Assembly (NCBI GenBank): GCA_002373205.1
Contig: DFJV01000055.1
Coordinates: forward strand, 1-33,458
Reading direction: 5' to 3'
Length of the DNA: 33,458 bases
Origin: Treponema sp. UBA3662
Lineage (GTDB): Bacteria > Spirochaetota > Spirochaetia > Treponematales > Treponemataceae
Shown: positions 15,371-24,079 of the stretch, piece after piece
Numbering within the stretch: the first letter of the stretch is position 1
Layout: the number at the start of each line of letters is the position of its first letter
Program-made: the position numbers and the translations under genes
Notes under the pieces: model-generated
The model's input: the letters and a program-made list of their open reading frames with translations, nothing else
Told to the model about the DNA's origin: nothing
Databases searched by the model: none

Positions 15371-16852
15371 ATGTCTTTAAACTGTAACGAAATAAACCAA
15401 GTGCTTTCTGAGCTGGACCTGGCGGATACTTTTATTCAGGAGATTGTCCAGCCGGGCTACGATACGCTTACCTTCCGCGTTATAAAACACGGTTCTTTGC
15501 GGACTATACTGATTTGCACTTGTGCCGGTGCCTGCCGCATAAACGAAACTTGGGGGAAGATTCCCAAGAACCCAAAGCCCCTGCGCTTTAACGAATTCCT
15601 TAAGAGCCATGTTCAGGGCATGAGGATAAACAGCTGCGTTCAGATTGGCCTTGACAGGGTGATAAAAATGGATGTTTCCACCTGGCAGCAGAAGTATTTT
15701 ATTTACATTCGCCTTTGGTCCGGGGCTGCAAACGTTATTGTTACGGATGAATCTGGCAACATTCTTGACTGCATGTACCGCCGCCCCAAGAAGGGGGAAG
15801 TTTCTGGCGGAACTTTTATTATGGAAGAAAAGGAACCTTCACCGGATGAAAAATCTGCCGCTTTGCAGAGGTTCCCGCTAAGGACTTTTGATGAGCTTAA
15901 GGATGCCATTGAACAGAATGGGGGTATGCTTAACGGCCGCAAGGTGCTTGGCCAAGACGGTGATTTTGATTCCCTTTCCTTTAACAAGAAGGTTGACCTT
16001 TTTTATTCTGAATATTCATCGTCCCTTTCCCGCGATAATCTTCTTTCTCAGGCGGAAAAATGGTTCAATTCCAAAAAGAGCAGGATGGAGCAGGCTCTAG
16101 AAAAGCTTTTGCAGAAGCAGAACGACTTTGCGGGGGCGGAAAAGCTAAAGCACACCGGGGACCTGATTCTTGCCTATGCCCAAGAGGCCAATGGTTCTAG
16201 TCTGGACTGCACGGATTATGATAGCGGCCAGCAGGTTCACATCCGCCTTGACCCCAAGCTTTCTCCGCAGCAGAATGCCCAGGTTTACTATTCACAGTAC
16301 AAAAAGGCTGTTAGCGGACAGGAGGCACTTGCCCACGACATAGAGCTTTCGCGAAAGAACCTAGCCAAGCTGGACTCTGAATACAAGGCGCTTCTGGAAG
16401 AAAAGAGCGTAATCAAAATTGAGCAGATGCTCCGCAGGGACACCGCCCCCGCACAGACTAAGGAAAAGCCGCATCCGGGGCTGCACTACGAGATTGACGG
16501 CTGGACAATTATTGTTGGAAGAACCGCTTCTGAAAACGATGACCTTTTGCGCCATTACGTGAAGGGGGCGGACATGTGGCTTCACACCCGCGACTATGCA
16601 GGCGGATATGTCTTTATAAAGGCTCAGAAAAACAAGACGGTTCCTCTGGAAACTCTGCTTTATGCGGGTAACCTTGCGGTTTACCATTCAAAGGCACGCA
16701 AGAACGCGGAGGCAGACCTTTACTACACCCAGGTAAAATATCTTAGGCGTGCAAAGAACGGTCCCAAGGGGCTTGTTATTCCCACTCAGGAAAAGAACCT
16801 TCACATAAAGCTAGACGCGCAGAAGCTACGTGAGCTTGAGGAAAGGGGCTAG
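15371..16852 (+). CDS. rqcH: RqcH/NFACT family ribosome-quality-control protein
   Basis: A 493-residue member of the NFACT (FbpA/Rqc2) family. In bacteria RqcH binds obstructed 50S subunits and recruits alanyl-tRNA to add C-terminal alanine tails. The N-terminal NFACT-N part runs to about 200, a coiled-coil middle covers about 225-350, and NFACT-R is at about 370-480 with the hallmark DMWLHTRDYAGGYVFI (401-416; usually HARD/HTRD) and YHSKARKNAEADLYYT. It is some 60-90 residues shorter than typical homologues, the shortfall lying in the N-terminal and middle part. It starts 3 nt after the regulator gene, so the two are probably co-transcribed. Adhesion roles claimed for some homologues are less likely. 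Confidence 0.9.
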   Translation: MSLNCNEINQVLSELDLADTFIQEIVQPGYDTLTFRVIKHGSLRTILICTCAGACRINETWGKIPKNPKPLRFNEFLKSHVQGMRINSCVQIGLDRVIKMDVSTWQQKYFIYIRLWSGAANVIVTDESGNILDCMYRRPKKGEVSGGTFIMEEKEPSPDEKSAALQRFPLRTFDELKDAIEQNGGMLNGRKVLGQDGDFDSLSFNKKVDLFYSEYSSSLSRDNLLSQAEKWFNSKKSRMEQALEKLLQKQNDFAGAEKLKHTGDLILAYAQEANGSSLDCTDYDSGQQVHIRLDPKLSPQQNAQVYYSQYKKAVSGQEALAHDIELSRKNLAKLDSEYKALLEEKSVIKIEQMLRRDTAPAQTKEKPHPGLHYEIDGWTIIVGRTASENDDLLRHYVKGADMWLHTRDYAGGYVFIKAQKNKTVPLETLLYAGNLAVYHSKARKNAEADLYYTQVKYLRRAKNGPKGLVIPTQEKNLHIKLDAQKLRELEERG

Positions 16853-16885
16853 CGGCACTTGTTTGTAATAGCCATTTCCGCCGGC

Positions 16886-17311
16886 TTATTCCCACCAGTC
16901 TTCAACTTTTAGCATGCTGACTTCCTGCAAAGTGGCAAAGTCTTCCGTGTTGTGGGTTATTAAAACCATTCCGTTTGCTATTGCGGTAGCGGCAATCTGG
17001 GAGTCGTCAAAGGGTAGTGTTTTGCCCTTTTCTTCACAGAGGGCACGGAGTTCGCCGCAGATTTCCGATGCAAAGCTGTCGTAAGGAATGATTTCGTAGG
17101 AATCCTTTATGCTCTGCATGGTGTCGCCAACGAGCTGCTTTTTTCTTCCTTCCGGCATCCTCTGGTAGCCATAGATAGTTTCTTGCCAGACTGTGGAAGA
17201 GATGGCGCACAGGTTGCCGTGGTTGAGAATTTTCTTTATCAATTTCAGATTTGGTTTTTGTTTTGCAAATTCTGAAATTACATTCGTGTCAAGCAGGTAG
17301 ACTGGCTTCAT
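16886..17311 (-). CDS. vapC: PIN-domain ribonuclease toxin (VapC-like)
   Basis: A PIN-domain protein of about 141 residues. The first conserved acid is in VYLLDTNVISEF near the N-terminus. Other acidic active-site candidates are Glu in ISEFAK, the Asp pair in LPFDDSQIAATAIANG, and Asp in NTEDF, together forming the Mg-binding RNase site. VapC toxins cleave RNA, often tRNA. I chose ATG 17311, which overlaps the antitoxin stop by 4 nt (ATGA), over a TTG at 17323. Partnered with the Phd/YefM-type antitoxin just upstream. The RNA target is unknown. Confidence 0.92.
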   Translation of the reverse strand: MKPVYLLDTNVISEFAKQKPNLKLIKKILNHGNLCAISSTVWQETIYGYQRMPEGRKKQLVGDTMQSIKDSYEIIPYDSFASEICGELRALCEEKGKTLPFDDSQIAATAIANGMVLITHNTEDFATLQEVSMLKVEDWWE

Positions 17312-17619
17312 ACTTCGCTCCAAATAGAATCGATTTTTTTGTAGTATGCTTCATCGGGGTATTCATCCGGTGGAATGGGAATGCCTTCGTTGTCACCTTC
17401 AGCTTCCATTTCTGCAAGCACATCAGCATATTTTTCCCGGATTTCAAGCCAGCGCTCATAAAAACTCTTCTTGGGCTTTATTGCCTCGTATTCTTCCCAG
17501 CTTATAAGTACAGCAACCGGCTTGTCGTGTCTGGTAAGCTCAACCGGTTCCCCGCCTTCCGCAAGCTTTATTAAGGAAGAAAAATTATTGCGCGCATTGT
17601 AAATTGATTCCCTACACAT
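17308..17619 (-). CDS. Phd/YefM-type antitoxin
   Basis: A 103-residue antitoxin: the N-terminal Phd fold has SIYNARNNFSSLIKLAEGGEPVELTRHDKPVAVLIS, matching the DNA-binding and dimerising part, and the acidic C-terminal tail (about 55-103, ending DEAYYKKIDSIWSEV) should wrap and block the toxin. The start ATG 17619 has AAGGAGG 5 nt upstream; a GTG at 17625 overlaps that ribosome site and is unlikely. It is co-transcribed with vapC from the promoter at 17648-17676 and probably autorepresses it. Phd paired with a PIN toxin, instead of VapB, is a known mix. Confidence 0.9.
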   Translation of the reverse strand: MCRESIYNARNNFSSLIKLAEGGEPVELTRHDKPVAVLISWEEYEAIKPKKSFYERWLEIREKYADVLAEMEAEGDNEGIPIPPDEYPDEAYYKKIDSIWSEV

Positions 17620-17647
17620 AGGCACCTCCTTTTAAGGCTCTCTTTTT

Positions 17648-17690
17648 ATTATCGCCTTTTATTGGCTAGATGTCAAGTCTTATGGCTAGA
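17648..17690 (-). promoter_or_regulatory. Toxin-antitoxin promoter with direct-repeat operator
   Basis: On the minus strand, TTGACA (17671-17676), 17-nt spacer, GATAAT (17648-17653). The heptamer TGGCTAG occurs twice on the plus strand, at 17663-17669 and 17683-17689, 20 bp apart (about two helical turns), flanking the -35. This placement suits repression by the antitoxin or toxin-antitoxin complex. Confidence 0.7.
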
Positions 17691-17833
17691 AAATGTTTTT
17701 TTTCTGAATTTTTTGGAGCATATTTCTTCATTATACTGTGTCCGCCACTCTGTGTCGGCCAGACTCCGCGTCATTTTATCCTGCAGAATAAGCAGCGCCA
17801 AGGACGGCGCGTTAAATGTTAGCAGAATGGCTG

Positions 17834-17888
17834 GTGAGTTTTCGCAGAAAACTCACGGGTAGAAATTGCATGGAGGCAATTTCTACCC
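17834..17888. repeat. Two adjacent perfect hairpins
   Basis: Hairpin 1: GTGAGTTTTC (17834-17843), loop GCA, GAAAACTCAC (17847-17856). Hairpin 2 starts at the next base: GGGTAGAAATTGC (17857-17869), loop ATGGAG, GCAATTTCTACCC (17876-17888). Stems are 10 and 13 bp with no mismatch. No T-run. The second hairpin runs into family A copy 3. Confidence 0.75.
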
Positions 17889-17963
17889 GCTTTCCAGGGC
17901 TACGCTGTCGCTCCGGCCCGCCAAAGGCGGTCTTGCTGCGCAACCCTTCCAATCGGGGCTAGG
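17881..17963 (-). repeat. Family A dispersed hairpin repeat, copy 3 (inverted)
   Basis: Read on the minus strand it starts CCTAGCCCCGATTGGAAGGG, contains a CCGCC-TTT-GGCGG hairpin, and ends AGCCCTGGAAAGCGGG. These are the same end blocks as at 1-146 and 13621-13707, with a different central hairpin. Confidence 0.7.
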
Positions 17964-18042
17964 CTTTATTTCGAGTACTCCCCCTGTCCTAATAAGTGTA
18001 GTAGGCAAGTACAGGTTTTTAATAATTGTGATACAAAAAAAT

Positions 18043-18208
18043 GTTAAGAAAGCACTGGAATGGAGGCGGGAAACGTGGCAAAAAAGCATTTGCGCGGAGC
18101 GTACCCGGCAGCGTAGCTTCAAGCCGCGAAGCGAGTCAGATACCTTGTATCCGCGTTCGGCTTTTTTGACGCGTTTTCTGCCGGGAATGGAAGTGCTTTC
18201 GTGTTAAC
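18043..18208. repeat. 166-bp element bounded by inverted repeats
   Basis: The left end GTTAAGAAAGCACT (18043-18056) is inverted at the right end AGTGCTTTC-gtg-TTAAC (18192-18208), with a 3-nt insertion. Inside are CCCGGCAG and its inverse CTGCCGGG. It could be another MITE-like or REP-type unit. No coding content. Confidence 0.45.
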
Positions 18209-18245
18209 GTTTACATTTGCTAATTTTCATTAAGATTTGCACTTG

Positions 18246-18671
18246 CTACTTGTTGATAAAATAAAGCCCGGCAAGACAAATTACAATTCCTGCAATTTTT
18301 GAAATGCTAAGCTGCTCTTTGTATAAAAAGAAACCAACAAAAATCAAGACAGCTGCAAGCAATGTATTTGCCACAAGTGCAAGCGTATTTACTTTCCATC
18401 CGGCTTTGTAGGCGCAGATGAATCCAACTTCAAGCCCTGTAATTACAATTCCAAGAATTATGGTTGCCCAGTTTGTGAGTGCAAAGTCCTTAAAGCTTGG
18501 ATGTCCTTTTGATGAGACGAGGAACATGACAAAAGAGAAAACAGATGCTACGGCATAAGTAACAGTCATTGAGGCATAAGTATTCATTGCCTGCGGAATT
18601 CCTTTTGCGCAGATTTGATAAACGGTGTTTGCTGTAACGATTAGTAAAATTGGCCAGATGTATGAAAACAC
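18246..18671 (-). CDS. Short EamA/DMT-type membrane transporter
   Basis: About 141 residues with four hydrophobic helices, matching one half of an EamA drug/metabolite transporter: the first helix has PILLIVTANTVYQICAKG; the last two are NTLALVANTLLAAVLIFVGFFLYKE and SKIAGIVICLAGLYFINK, the typical end of an EamA repeat. Such half-size proteins act as dimers in the inner membrane; the substrate is unknown. The GTG at 18680 touches its putative ribosome site, so I prefer GTG 18671, which has AAGGAG 8 nt upstream. It stands alone, divergent from the gene at 18841. No riboswitch is visible in its leader. Confidence 0.85.
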   Translation of the reverse strand: MFSYIWPILLIVTANTVYQICAKGIPQAMNTYASMTVTYAVASVFSFVMFLVSSKGHPSFKDFALTNWATIILGIVITGLEVGFICAYKAGWKVNTLALVANTLLAAVLIFVGFFLYKEQLSISKIAGIVICLAGLYFINK

Positions 18672-18726
18672 TATGGACACTCCTTTTAGTTTGATTGTCC
18701 ATCTTCTAAGACCTAACGATGAGACT

Positions 18727-18744
18727 GAATGCCTAAAAGCATTC
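18727..18744. repeat. Small hairpin between divergent genes
   Basis: GAATGC (18727-18732), loop CTAAAA, GCATTC (18739-18744). It lies in the leader region between the EamA-type gene and the gene at 18841. Function unknown. Confidence 0.35.
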
Positions 18745-18828
18745 CTACCCGGTGGCAGTAATAAGAGAATATCAGATCTTGCCTAAATCATCAATGAGAA
18801 AGTTAATGCATAACAGCGTTTTTTCTAC

Positions 18829-18834
18829 TATAAT
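18829..18834 (+). promoter_or_regulatory. -10 box 6 nt before the ATG at 18841
   Basis: A perfect TATAAT followed by 6 nt and ATG. There is no Shine-Dalgarno site and only a poor -35. The transcript is predicted to start at the start codon. Confidence 0.5.
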
Positions 18835-18840
18835 CAGAAT

Positions 18841-20136
18841 ATGGAAAAAGCAAAAAAAATACACGCAGAATTTTGGAAGTATGCACAGCTTGGCTCCGGG
18901 CGGGCATTTCTTATTTTCCGCGAGCACCAGGAGCTTGACTTTACGCAGGAAATAATTCAGCTTTGCCTAAAATGCTACGCCTATGACCCCCAGTGTGAAG
19001 GTGACAGAAGTGAATATGCAATGCAGTTTATTCGTGCCCTTCCGCAAAAGGAGCGGGAGTGCGTGTTTGCAAGCATAAAGCCCCATCTTGAAAATGACAA
19101 AGCTTCGGACGACTGGGATTGCATTCAATTTTTCTCTGTGGTGGTAAAAATTGCGCATGAATTTGACCCTTCTTTTGGTGAGCTTTTACGGAAGCGTTTT
19201 GATGAATGTGATGATGATGCTTTGATTGAAGGGTTTCCTTCATCGGCCGTTATAAAACTTGACGGATTTGACGGCATGGTTCGTGTGGCAAAAAAATTTG
19301 GCAAGGCATTCAAAGTGCACGATGACTGGGCAGAAGACGATTATTATACATGCTGCGTTCCAAACATGAAAAGTGAAAGTGTGCGGGCAAAACTTGCAGA
19401 GCTTGCAGAATCAGACCAAGACATACGCGCTTACTTAGAAAGAATTGAAGAATGTGAAAAGAAAGCGGAAGAAAGAAAAGCAGAACGAAAAAAGAACGAA
19501 GGTGAAAGCAATTTTGAGCGGGTAAAAAAGGCCCTTCATACCGGTCGTGGCCTTGCCCCCCGGCGCTGCGTAAAAGAATTGACTTTGGACGAAGCAAAAT
19601 ATTTTGCCGATGAAAAGAAAACTGTAAAGAGACAGAAGGAACTTGGAAAATATCTCTGGATGTTTGAGATTATTCCTTATCCCTATGATGCCAAAGATTT
19701 ACTTTCGCTACTTTCAAAACGGAAGAATTCAAATTTTAACGATCGTTTGGTTGATGCACTTTCTTTGCTGACTTCTCCAGAAATCCGTTTGCTTGCAGAA
19801 AAGGCATTGGATTCCAATAAATATTCGCCTTTTTATCTTGCCCTGCTTACAAAAAATTACCGCGAAGGTGACGGTGCAAAAATTGCCCGGAAGCTAAAAG
19901 AAATAAAAGATTTTGAAGATGCCCATTACGATGTGTTTGTGCTTGGAGATATCTACAACGAAAATGTAACGCCTGATTGCCTTGAACCGCTTACAATTTT
20001 TTATGAGCGTTCAAAATGTGGAGTGTGCCGTACTCGTGCCGCTGAACTTATGGAAAAAGCCGGTGTGCTTCCGCAAAACATTCGCGAGGAATTGCCCTTT
20101 GATTCAGAAATCTTGTATGACCAGGAATTGCAATGA
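18841..20136 (+). CDS. Unrecognised alpha-helical repeat-like protein
   Basis: A 431-residue, mostly helical, charged and soluble protein with no signal peptide. I do not recognise a named family. The pattern of short amphipathic helices suggests a HEAT/ARM-like solenoid. Residues about 205-225 are a Glu/Lys/Arg-rich coiled-coil segment (EECEKKAEERKAERKKNEGE). The last 80 residues contain FYERSKCGVCRTRAAELMEKAGVLP, which has the feel of a HEAT-type repeat end. It has its own predicted leaderless promoter and converges on the restriction-modification island 36 nt away, without a clear terminator. It may be a scaffold or stress-related protein, but nothing in the sequence fixes a role. Confidence 0.7.
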   Translation: MEKAKKIHAEFWKYAQLGSGRAFLIFREHQELDFTQEIIQLCLKCYAYDPQCEGDRSEYAMQFIRALPQKERECVFASIKPHLENDKASDDWDCIQFFSVVVKIAHEFDPSFGELLRKRFDECDDDALIEGFPSSAVIKLDGFDGMVRVAKKFGKAFKVHDDWAEDDYYTCCVPNMKSESVRAKLAELAESDQDIRAYLERIEECEKKAEERKAERKKNEGESNFERVKKALHTGRGLAPRRCVKELTLDEAKYFADEKKTVKRQKELGKYLWMFEIIPYPYDAKDLLSLLSKRKNSNFNDRLVDALSLLTSPEIRLLAEKALDSNKYSPFYLALLTKNYREGDGAKIARKLKEIKDFEDAHYDVFVLGDIYNENVTPDCLEPLTIFYERSKCGVCRTRAAELMEKAGVLPQNIREELPFDSEILYDQELQ

Positions 20137-20172
20137 TTTTGTGAATTGGTTTTGTATAAGAGATAAACGAAA

Positions 20173-20910
20173 TCACCACAAAATAGTGTTATCAAGTTCT
20201 TTTTTTCTTTCTTTCCAATCTGGCATTAGGATTGTCATAAAGTTATAAAATTCTTTTGAATGATTGGGATATCGGAAATGACAGAATTCATGGATCACTA
20301 CAGACTCTATGCATGCTTGAGAAAAATGAATTAGATTTTCATTTAAAGTTATCTGTTTTTTTGAAGGAATACAGCTTCCCCATTGTGTTTTCATTTTTCG
20401 GATTTTTAGACTTGGATATGCAACATTATATTTCTTAAAAAGAGGATATTTTTTTTCTATTGTTTTATTAAATTCTTCAATGCATTTTTGCATAAAAAAC
20501 TTTCCGATCAGGCGTTTTTTTAATATATAATCATCAGGCCGTTTACAAGCAATCGTAATATAAACGCCATTCTCTTCAACATAATTTTGATTCGCCTGTT
20601 TTACAATCAGCCTCATCTGTTTTCCCAGAAGATAAAAACTTTCACCGCTCAGATATTTTTTATTATCAATTTCCCATTTTCTTTTTTCTGAAAAATGCCT
20701 TAATGATTTTAAGATAAAATCGCTTTTTGAAAGAATAAAATCATCAATAGTTTTTACCGCAACAAGAGGAGATGCTGATACAAAAAGAGTTTCATCAGAA
20801 CGGATGCGTAGGTTGATATTTTTTACCTCCTTTCGTTCCAATTCATAAGTCAGTTTTCGAGCCACATTATTTTTATCTATCACAAAGATAGTTCTGGATT
20901 CTAAGGCCAT
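20173..20910 (-). CDS. YgjP-type (DUF45) zinc metallopeptidase-like protein
   Basis: A 245-residue protein of the YgjP/DUF45 family, related to SprT and M48 metallopeptidases. The zinc motif HEFCH sits in CIESVVIHEFCHFRYPNHSKEFYNFM near residues 203-228, preceded by the family block KMKTQWGSCIPSKKQITLN. Full length, nothing missing. It directly follows hsdR at the end of the restriction-modification operon, a pairing commonly seen for this family. Its role there is unknown; processing of HsdR or of stalled protein is possible. Cytoplasmic. There is no terminator between it and the convergent gene. Confidence 0.88.
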   Translation of the reverse strand: MALESRTIFVIDKNNVARKLTYELERKEVKNINLRIRSDETLFVSASPLVAVKTIDDFILSKSDFILKSLRHFSEKRKWEIDNKKYLSGESFYLLGKQMRLIVKQANQNYVEENGVYITIACKRPDDYILKKRLIGKFFMQKCIEEFNKTIEKKYPLFKKYNVAYPSLKIRKMKTQWGSCIPSKKQITLNENLIHFSQACIESVVIHEFCHFRYPNHSKEFYNFMTILMPDWKERKKELDNTILW

Positions 20911-23900
20911 TTAGAATCTCCTCATTGCAACACTTTTTGAGTTTTCAATTATCTTATCTATCAAATCAAAAGAAATTTTGAATGCGCGCGATTTTTCATA
21001 TTCATAGAATAAATCATCTATATCCTGCGAAATCCGATTTTGAATTGTAATATTTTGTTCCCATCCAACCTGTATATGAGATTTGAAAATTTCTGTTATG
21101 TCAATTGATATTTGAGCCATAAAATCATTATCTGGCATAACATCCACTTCACGCTCATTCTGTGCAAAAAGAGCCGTAATCACACCATAAAATGCCTGTG
21201 CATGAAGGTTGCTTTTTATGCTGGAAGGATATTCTATCTGCGTTCTGCCATTCTGATAGTCTTTCATAATCTCGCGCATTTTTGAAAGATACTCTGCTTC
21301 TGAAATTACTTTATCTTTATACTGCTCAAGAGTTTCCTTGATACGTTTAGAAAAAGAATCATAATAAGCAGGATTCTCATCGCGATTCTGGCGAATTGCT
21401 TTTGCAAGATGATGTGTAATTGCATCAGCTTTTGAGCGGTCGTTAGAAAGCGTGCCTAGTTCTTTTTCAAATTCCTCACGATTCAAAATATCAATTGGCG
21501 GAGTGATTTTCTTTAATGCTACAACAGAAAGATGTGTGTCCAAAAGATTCTGCATGAGAGGTTCGTATTCGCGGTTATCAATTCCATCACAATAACGGAT
21601 TTTAACACTGCGACGAACACGCTCATAAAATGCAAATGCATCTTTGTATTTTTCAATTTCTTCACGAGGAATTGCGTTATAGGCACTTTGAGAATTCAGC
21701 ACAATATGCAGACTCTTTCCGAATGCACAAAGAAGATTGTAGAATTTTTCACGAGCTTCATCATCAGAAAGAAAAACTTCAATTTCTTCTGTATCTTTAG
21801 GATTCTCAACTGTAATAAATAAATCCTGTAATTGAGAATACGCTTCACGTAATTTTCCAACAGCAGAAATTATGTCTGTCATAACTCCCTGAATATCTGA
21901 AGTTTCAAAATTCTCAAAACCAGCTCCGGTATATAAATCCATCGCCTCGCTTAAGTTCTCAACAAGACCACGGTAATCTACAATAAGGCCATATTCCTTT
22001 CCTTCTGCAAGACGGTTTGTTCTGGCAATCGCCTGCAAAAGGCCATGTTCTTTCAATTCCTTATCAATATATAAAATCTGACAGATTGGAGCGTCAAAGC
22101 CCGTTAGAAGTTTACTGCATACAATCAGAATATCAATATCGCCGTTACGGAATTTATCTTTTATTGTTTCTTCATAAACATCAGCATCACCATACTGCTC
22201 CATCATCTTATGCCAGAAGCGAAGGACTTTATCGTCCGCTCCTTCATCTGAATCATCAACACTTTCCCGTACATCTGGAGCAGAAATCAGAACAGCACAA
22301 TTAAGCTCTTTCCACTGCTCAAAGCATTCAAGATAGCGCACAGCGTCACGTTTGTAATTTACAGCAAGCATAGCCTTGAAGCCGGTTGATTTATATCCCT
22401 GCTCAAAATGATTGCTTATATCAAGCGCAATTCTTTTTATACGAGCATCGGTTGAAGTAAGACGGCGAATGCTACTCCATTTTTGCTTCAAATCCTGTTT
22501 TTGACTTTCGGTCAGTCTTTTTGTTGTCTGTTCAAACCATAAATCAATATTTTCTTCATCAACATGCTGTTCAACAAAACGTCCTTCGTAAATAAGCGGA
22601 ACAATTGCCTTGTCATTAACTCCGTCTGCAATCGTGTATTTATGAATAAGGCCGCCGAATTTTGAAAGCGTATTTTTCTCGCGTTTCATAAGAGGCGTTC
22701 CTGTAAAACCAATATAGCAGGCATTCGGAAAAACAGAACGCATTTTTGTTGCCAGCTGTCCGTAATTTGAACGATGGCTTTCATCAACAAGAAGGAAAAT
22801 ATCACGAGAATAATCTTTTGTATCAAGACGCTCTGCAGTGTTGAACTTATTTATGATTGTAGTTATTACATCTGCTTTTCCTTTTGTTATAAGCTCCACA
22901 AGATTACGCCCACTTGCTGCCTGCGCAGGTCGTAGCCTTGTATGAGAAAAAGTATCGGTAATCTGACGGTCAAGTTCTTTGCGGTCGGTCACAACGATTA
23001 CGCGAGGATTAATTGGCTCAGTTCCATCGTTGCAACCTCGAAGTTCCATTAGAATATACTTTGCAAGCATTACCATAGTAAGACTTTTCCCACTGCCCTG
23101 AGTATGCCAGACAACGCCGCCTTTTCGTCTGCCGTCGCCATCATCCTGCTGGATTGTCTTTAATATTTCTTTGACGGCAAAATATTGCTGATATCGGGCA
23201 ATTTTTTTTACTTTTGCATCATACAAAATAAAGTATTTAATAAAATCATAAACACGGCTCGGATACAAAAGTGAAATTAAGGCCATGTCCTGCACGGTTT
23301 CTACTCTATTCGTAACAAAACGGTCAAGCCTCTGTTCATAAAAATCAGAATCTTCTTTCCAAACACTCCAGAACTTTGGCGGAGTCTTTGTTGTGGCATA
23401 TTTAACTTCGTTTTTGTTCGTTGCAATTATAATTTGAGAAAACTTAAAAAGCTGAGGAATATATTCATTCTGCTGATTACGCCAATTCTGATTTACAGCA
23501 GCATCCACGCTTTCAGTTGGCGCCTTGCATTCAATAATCGCAAAAGGAATACCGTTTATAAAAAGAACAATATCCGGGCGAGCGTTGTGCATTTTATCCT
23601 GACTTTCAACAAAAAACTCTCGCGTTACATGGAGTACATTATTTCTTGGATTCTTCCAATCAATATAATTCAGATTAAAGTTCTGAGTTTTATCTCCCTC
23701 GCCAACAATTTCTGGATAACTTTCACCAAGCAAAAGCTTATCATAGATTTTTGCACTCGCTGTAATCAGTCCGTCAGAAAGAGAAATATCAAGGTCGTCA
23801 ATGGCACGCTCAATATTTGCCGCAGAAAATTCATTTTCCGCCCCGCAATAAGAATAGCGGTTTATTTTGCGAAGCTGTCCGCGAAGAATATCTTTTAAGA

Positions 23901-24063
23901 TAACATTATAAGCCCCGCCACGCTGCTTGGCACATTCTTCAGGAGAAATATAAACATAACCGCCATCAGGGATTCGATCTGGACTCATTGCACAAAGCAG
24001 TTCGATGGCAGGATTTTGAGAAGCATTTTTTTCTAGGTAATCGTCTTTTGATGATAATGTCAT
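20911..24063 (-). CDS. hsdR: Type I restriction enzyme HsdR
   Basis: About 1050 residues, the usual size. The N-terminal PD-(D/E)xK nuclease has Asp in RPDIVLF (164) and Glu-x-Lys in AIIECKAP (178, 180). The SF2 translocase follows: Walker A HTQGSGKSLTM (near 321-327), DESH box (427-430), FTGTPL motif III (453-458), and the motif VI-like ARTNRLAEGKEYGLIVDYRG. The C-terminal helical part binds the methylase core. All key residues are intact, so it should cleave unmodified DNA together with HsdM and HsdS. ATG 24063 with AGGAGG 7 nt upstream is preferred to TTG 24069. The YgjP gene follows immediately. Confidence 0.96.
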   Translation of the reverse strand: MTLSSKDDYLEKNASQNPAIELLCAMSPDRIPDGGYVYISPEECAKQRGGAYNVILKDILRGQLRKINRYSYCGAENEFSAANIERAIDDLDISLSDGLITASAKIYDKLLLGESYPEIVGEGDKTQNFNLNYIDWKNPRNNVLHVTREFFVESQDKMHNARPDIVLFINGIPFAIIECKAPTESVDAAVNQNWRNQQNEYIPQLFKFSQIIIATNKNEVKYATTKTPPKFWSVWKEDSDFYEQRLDRFVTNRVETVQDMALISLLYPSRVYDFIKYFILYDAKVKKIARYQQYFAVKEILKTIQQDDGDGRRKGGVVWHTQGSGKSLTMVMLAKYILMELRGCNDGTEPINPRVIVVTDRKELDRQITDTFSHTRLRPAQAASGRNLVELITKGKADVITTIINKFNTAERLDTKDYSRDIFLLVDESHRSNYGQLATKMRSVFPNACYIGFTGTPLMKREKNTLSKFGGLIHKYTIADGVNDKAIVPLIYEGRFVEQHVDEENIDLWFEQTTKRLTESQKQDLKQKWSSIRRLTSTDARIKRIALDISNHFEQGYKSTGFKAMLAVNYKRDAVRYLECFEQWKELNCAVLISAPDVRESVDDSDEGADDKVLRFWHKMMEQYGDADVYEETIKDKFRNGDIDILIVCSKLLTGFDAPICQILYIDKELKEHGLLQAIARTNRLAEGKEYGLIVDYRGLVENLSEAMDLYTGAGFENFETSDIQGVMTDIISAVGKLREAYSQLQDLFITVENPKDTEEIEVFLSDDEAREKFYNLLCAFGKSLHIVLNSQSAYNAIPREEIEKYKDAFAFYERVRRSVKIRYCDGIDNREYEPLMQNLLDTHLSVVALKKITPPIDILNREEFEKELGTLSNDRSKADAITHHLAKAIRQNRDENPAYYDSFSKRIKETLEQYKDKVISEAEYLSKMREIMKDYQNGRTQIEYPSSIKSNLHAQAFYGVITALFAQNEREVDVMPDNDFMAQISIDITEIFKSHIQVGWEQNITIQNRISQDIDDLFYEYEKSRAFKISFDLIDKIIENSKSVAMRRF

Positions 24064-24079
24064 TGCCAAGCCTCCTGTA

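Larger units (their letters stand above)
17691..18245. other. Gene-free hairpin-rich region
   Basis: Short open frames cross this stretch on both strands, but they follow the repeats and look spurious. It contains a GCGCC/GGCGC stem near 17797-17814, two back-to-back perfect hairpins (17834-17888), family A copy 3 (17881-17963) and an inverted-repeat-bounded stretch (18043-18208). Nothing else is recognised. Confidence 0.6.

Noticed and set aside
17662..18207. Short open frames on both strands between the toxin-antitoxin pair and the EamA-type gene
   Set aside because: Their sequence follows hairpin repeats shared with other non-coding sites; no ribosome site or domain.
18681..18840. Guanidine-type riboswitch before the small transporter
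   Set aside because: Only one small hairpin with loop CTAAAA; no pair of ACGR-loop stems, no ykkC-like core. The protein is EamA-like, not clearly SMR.
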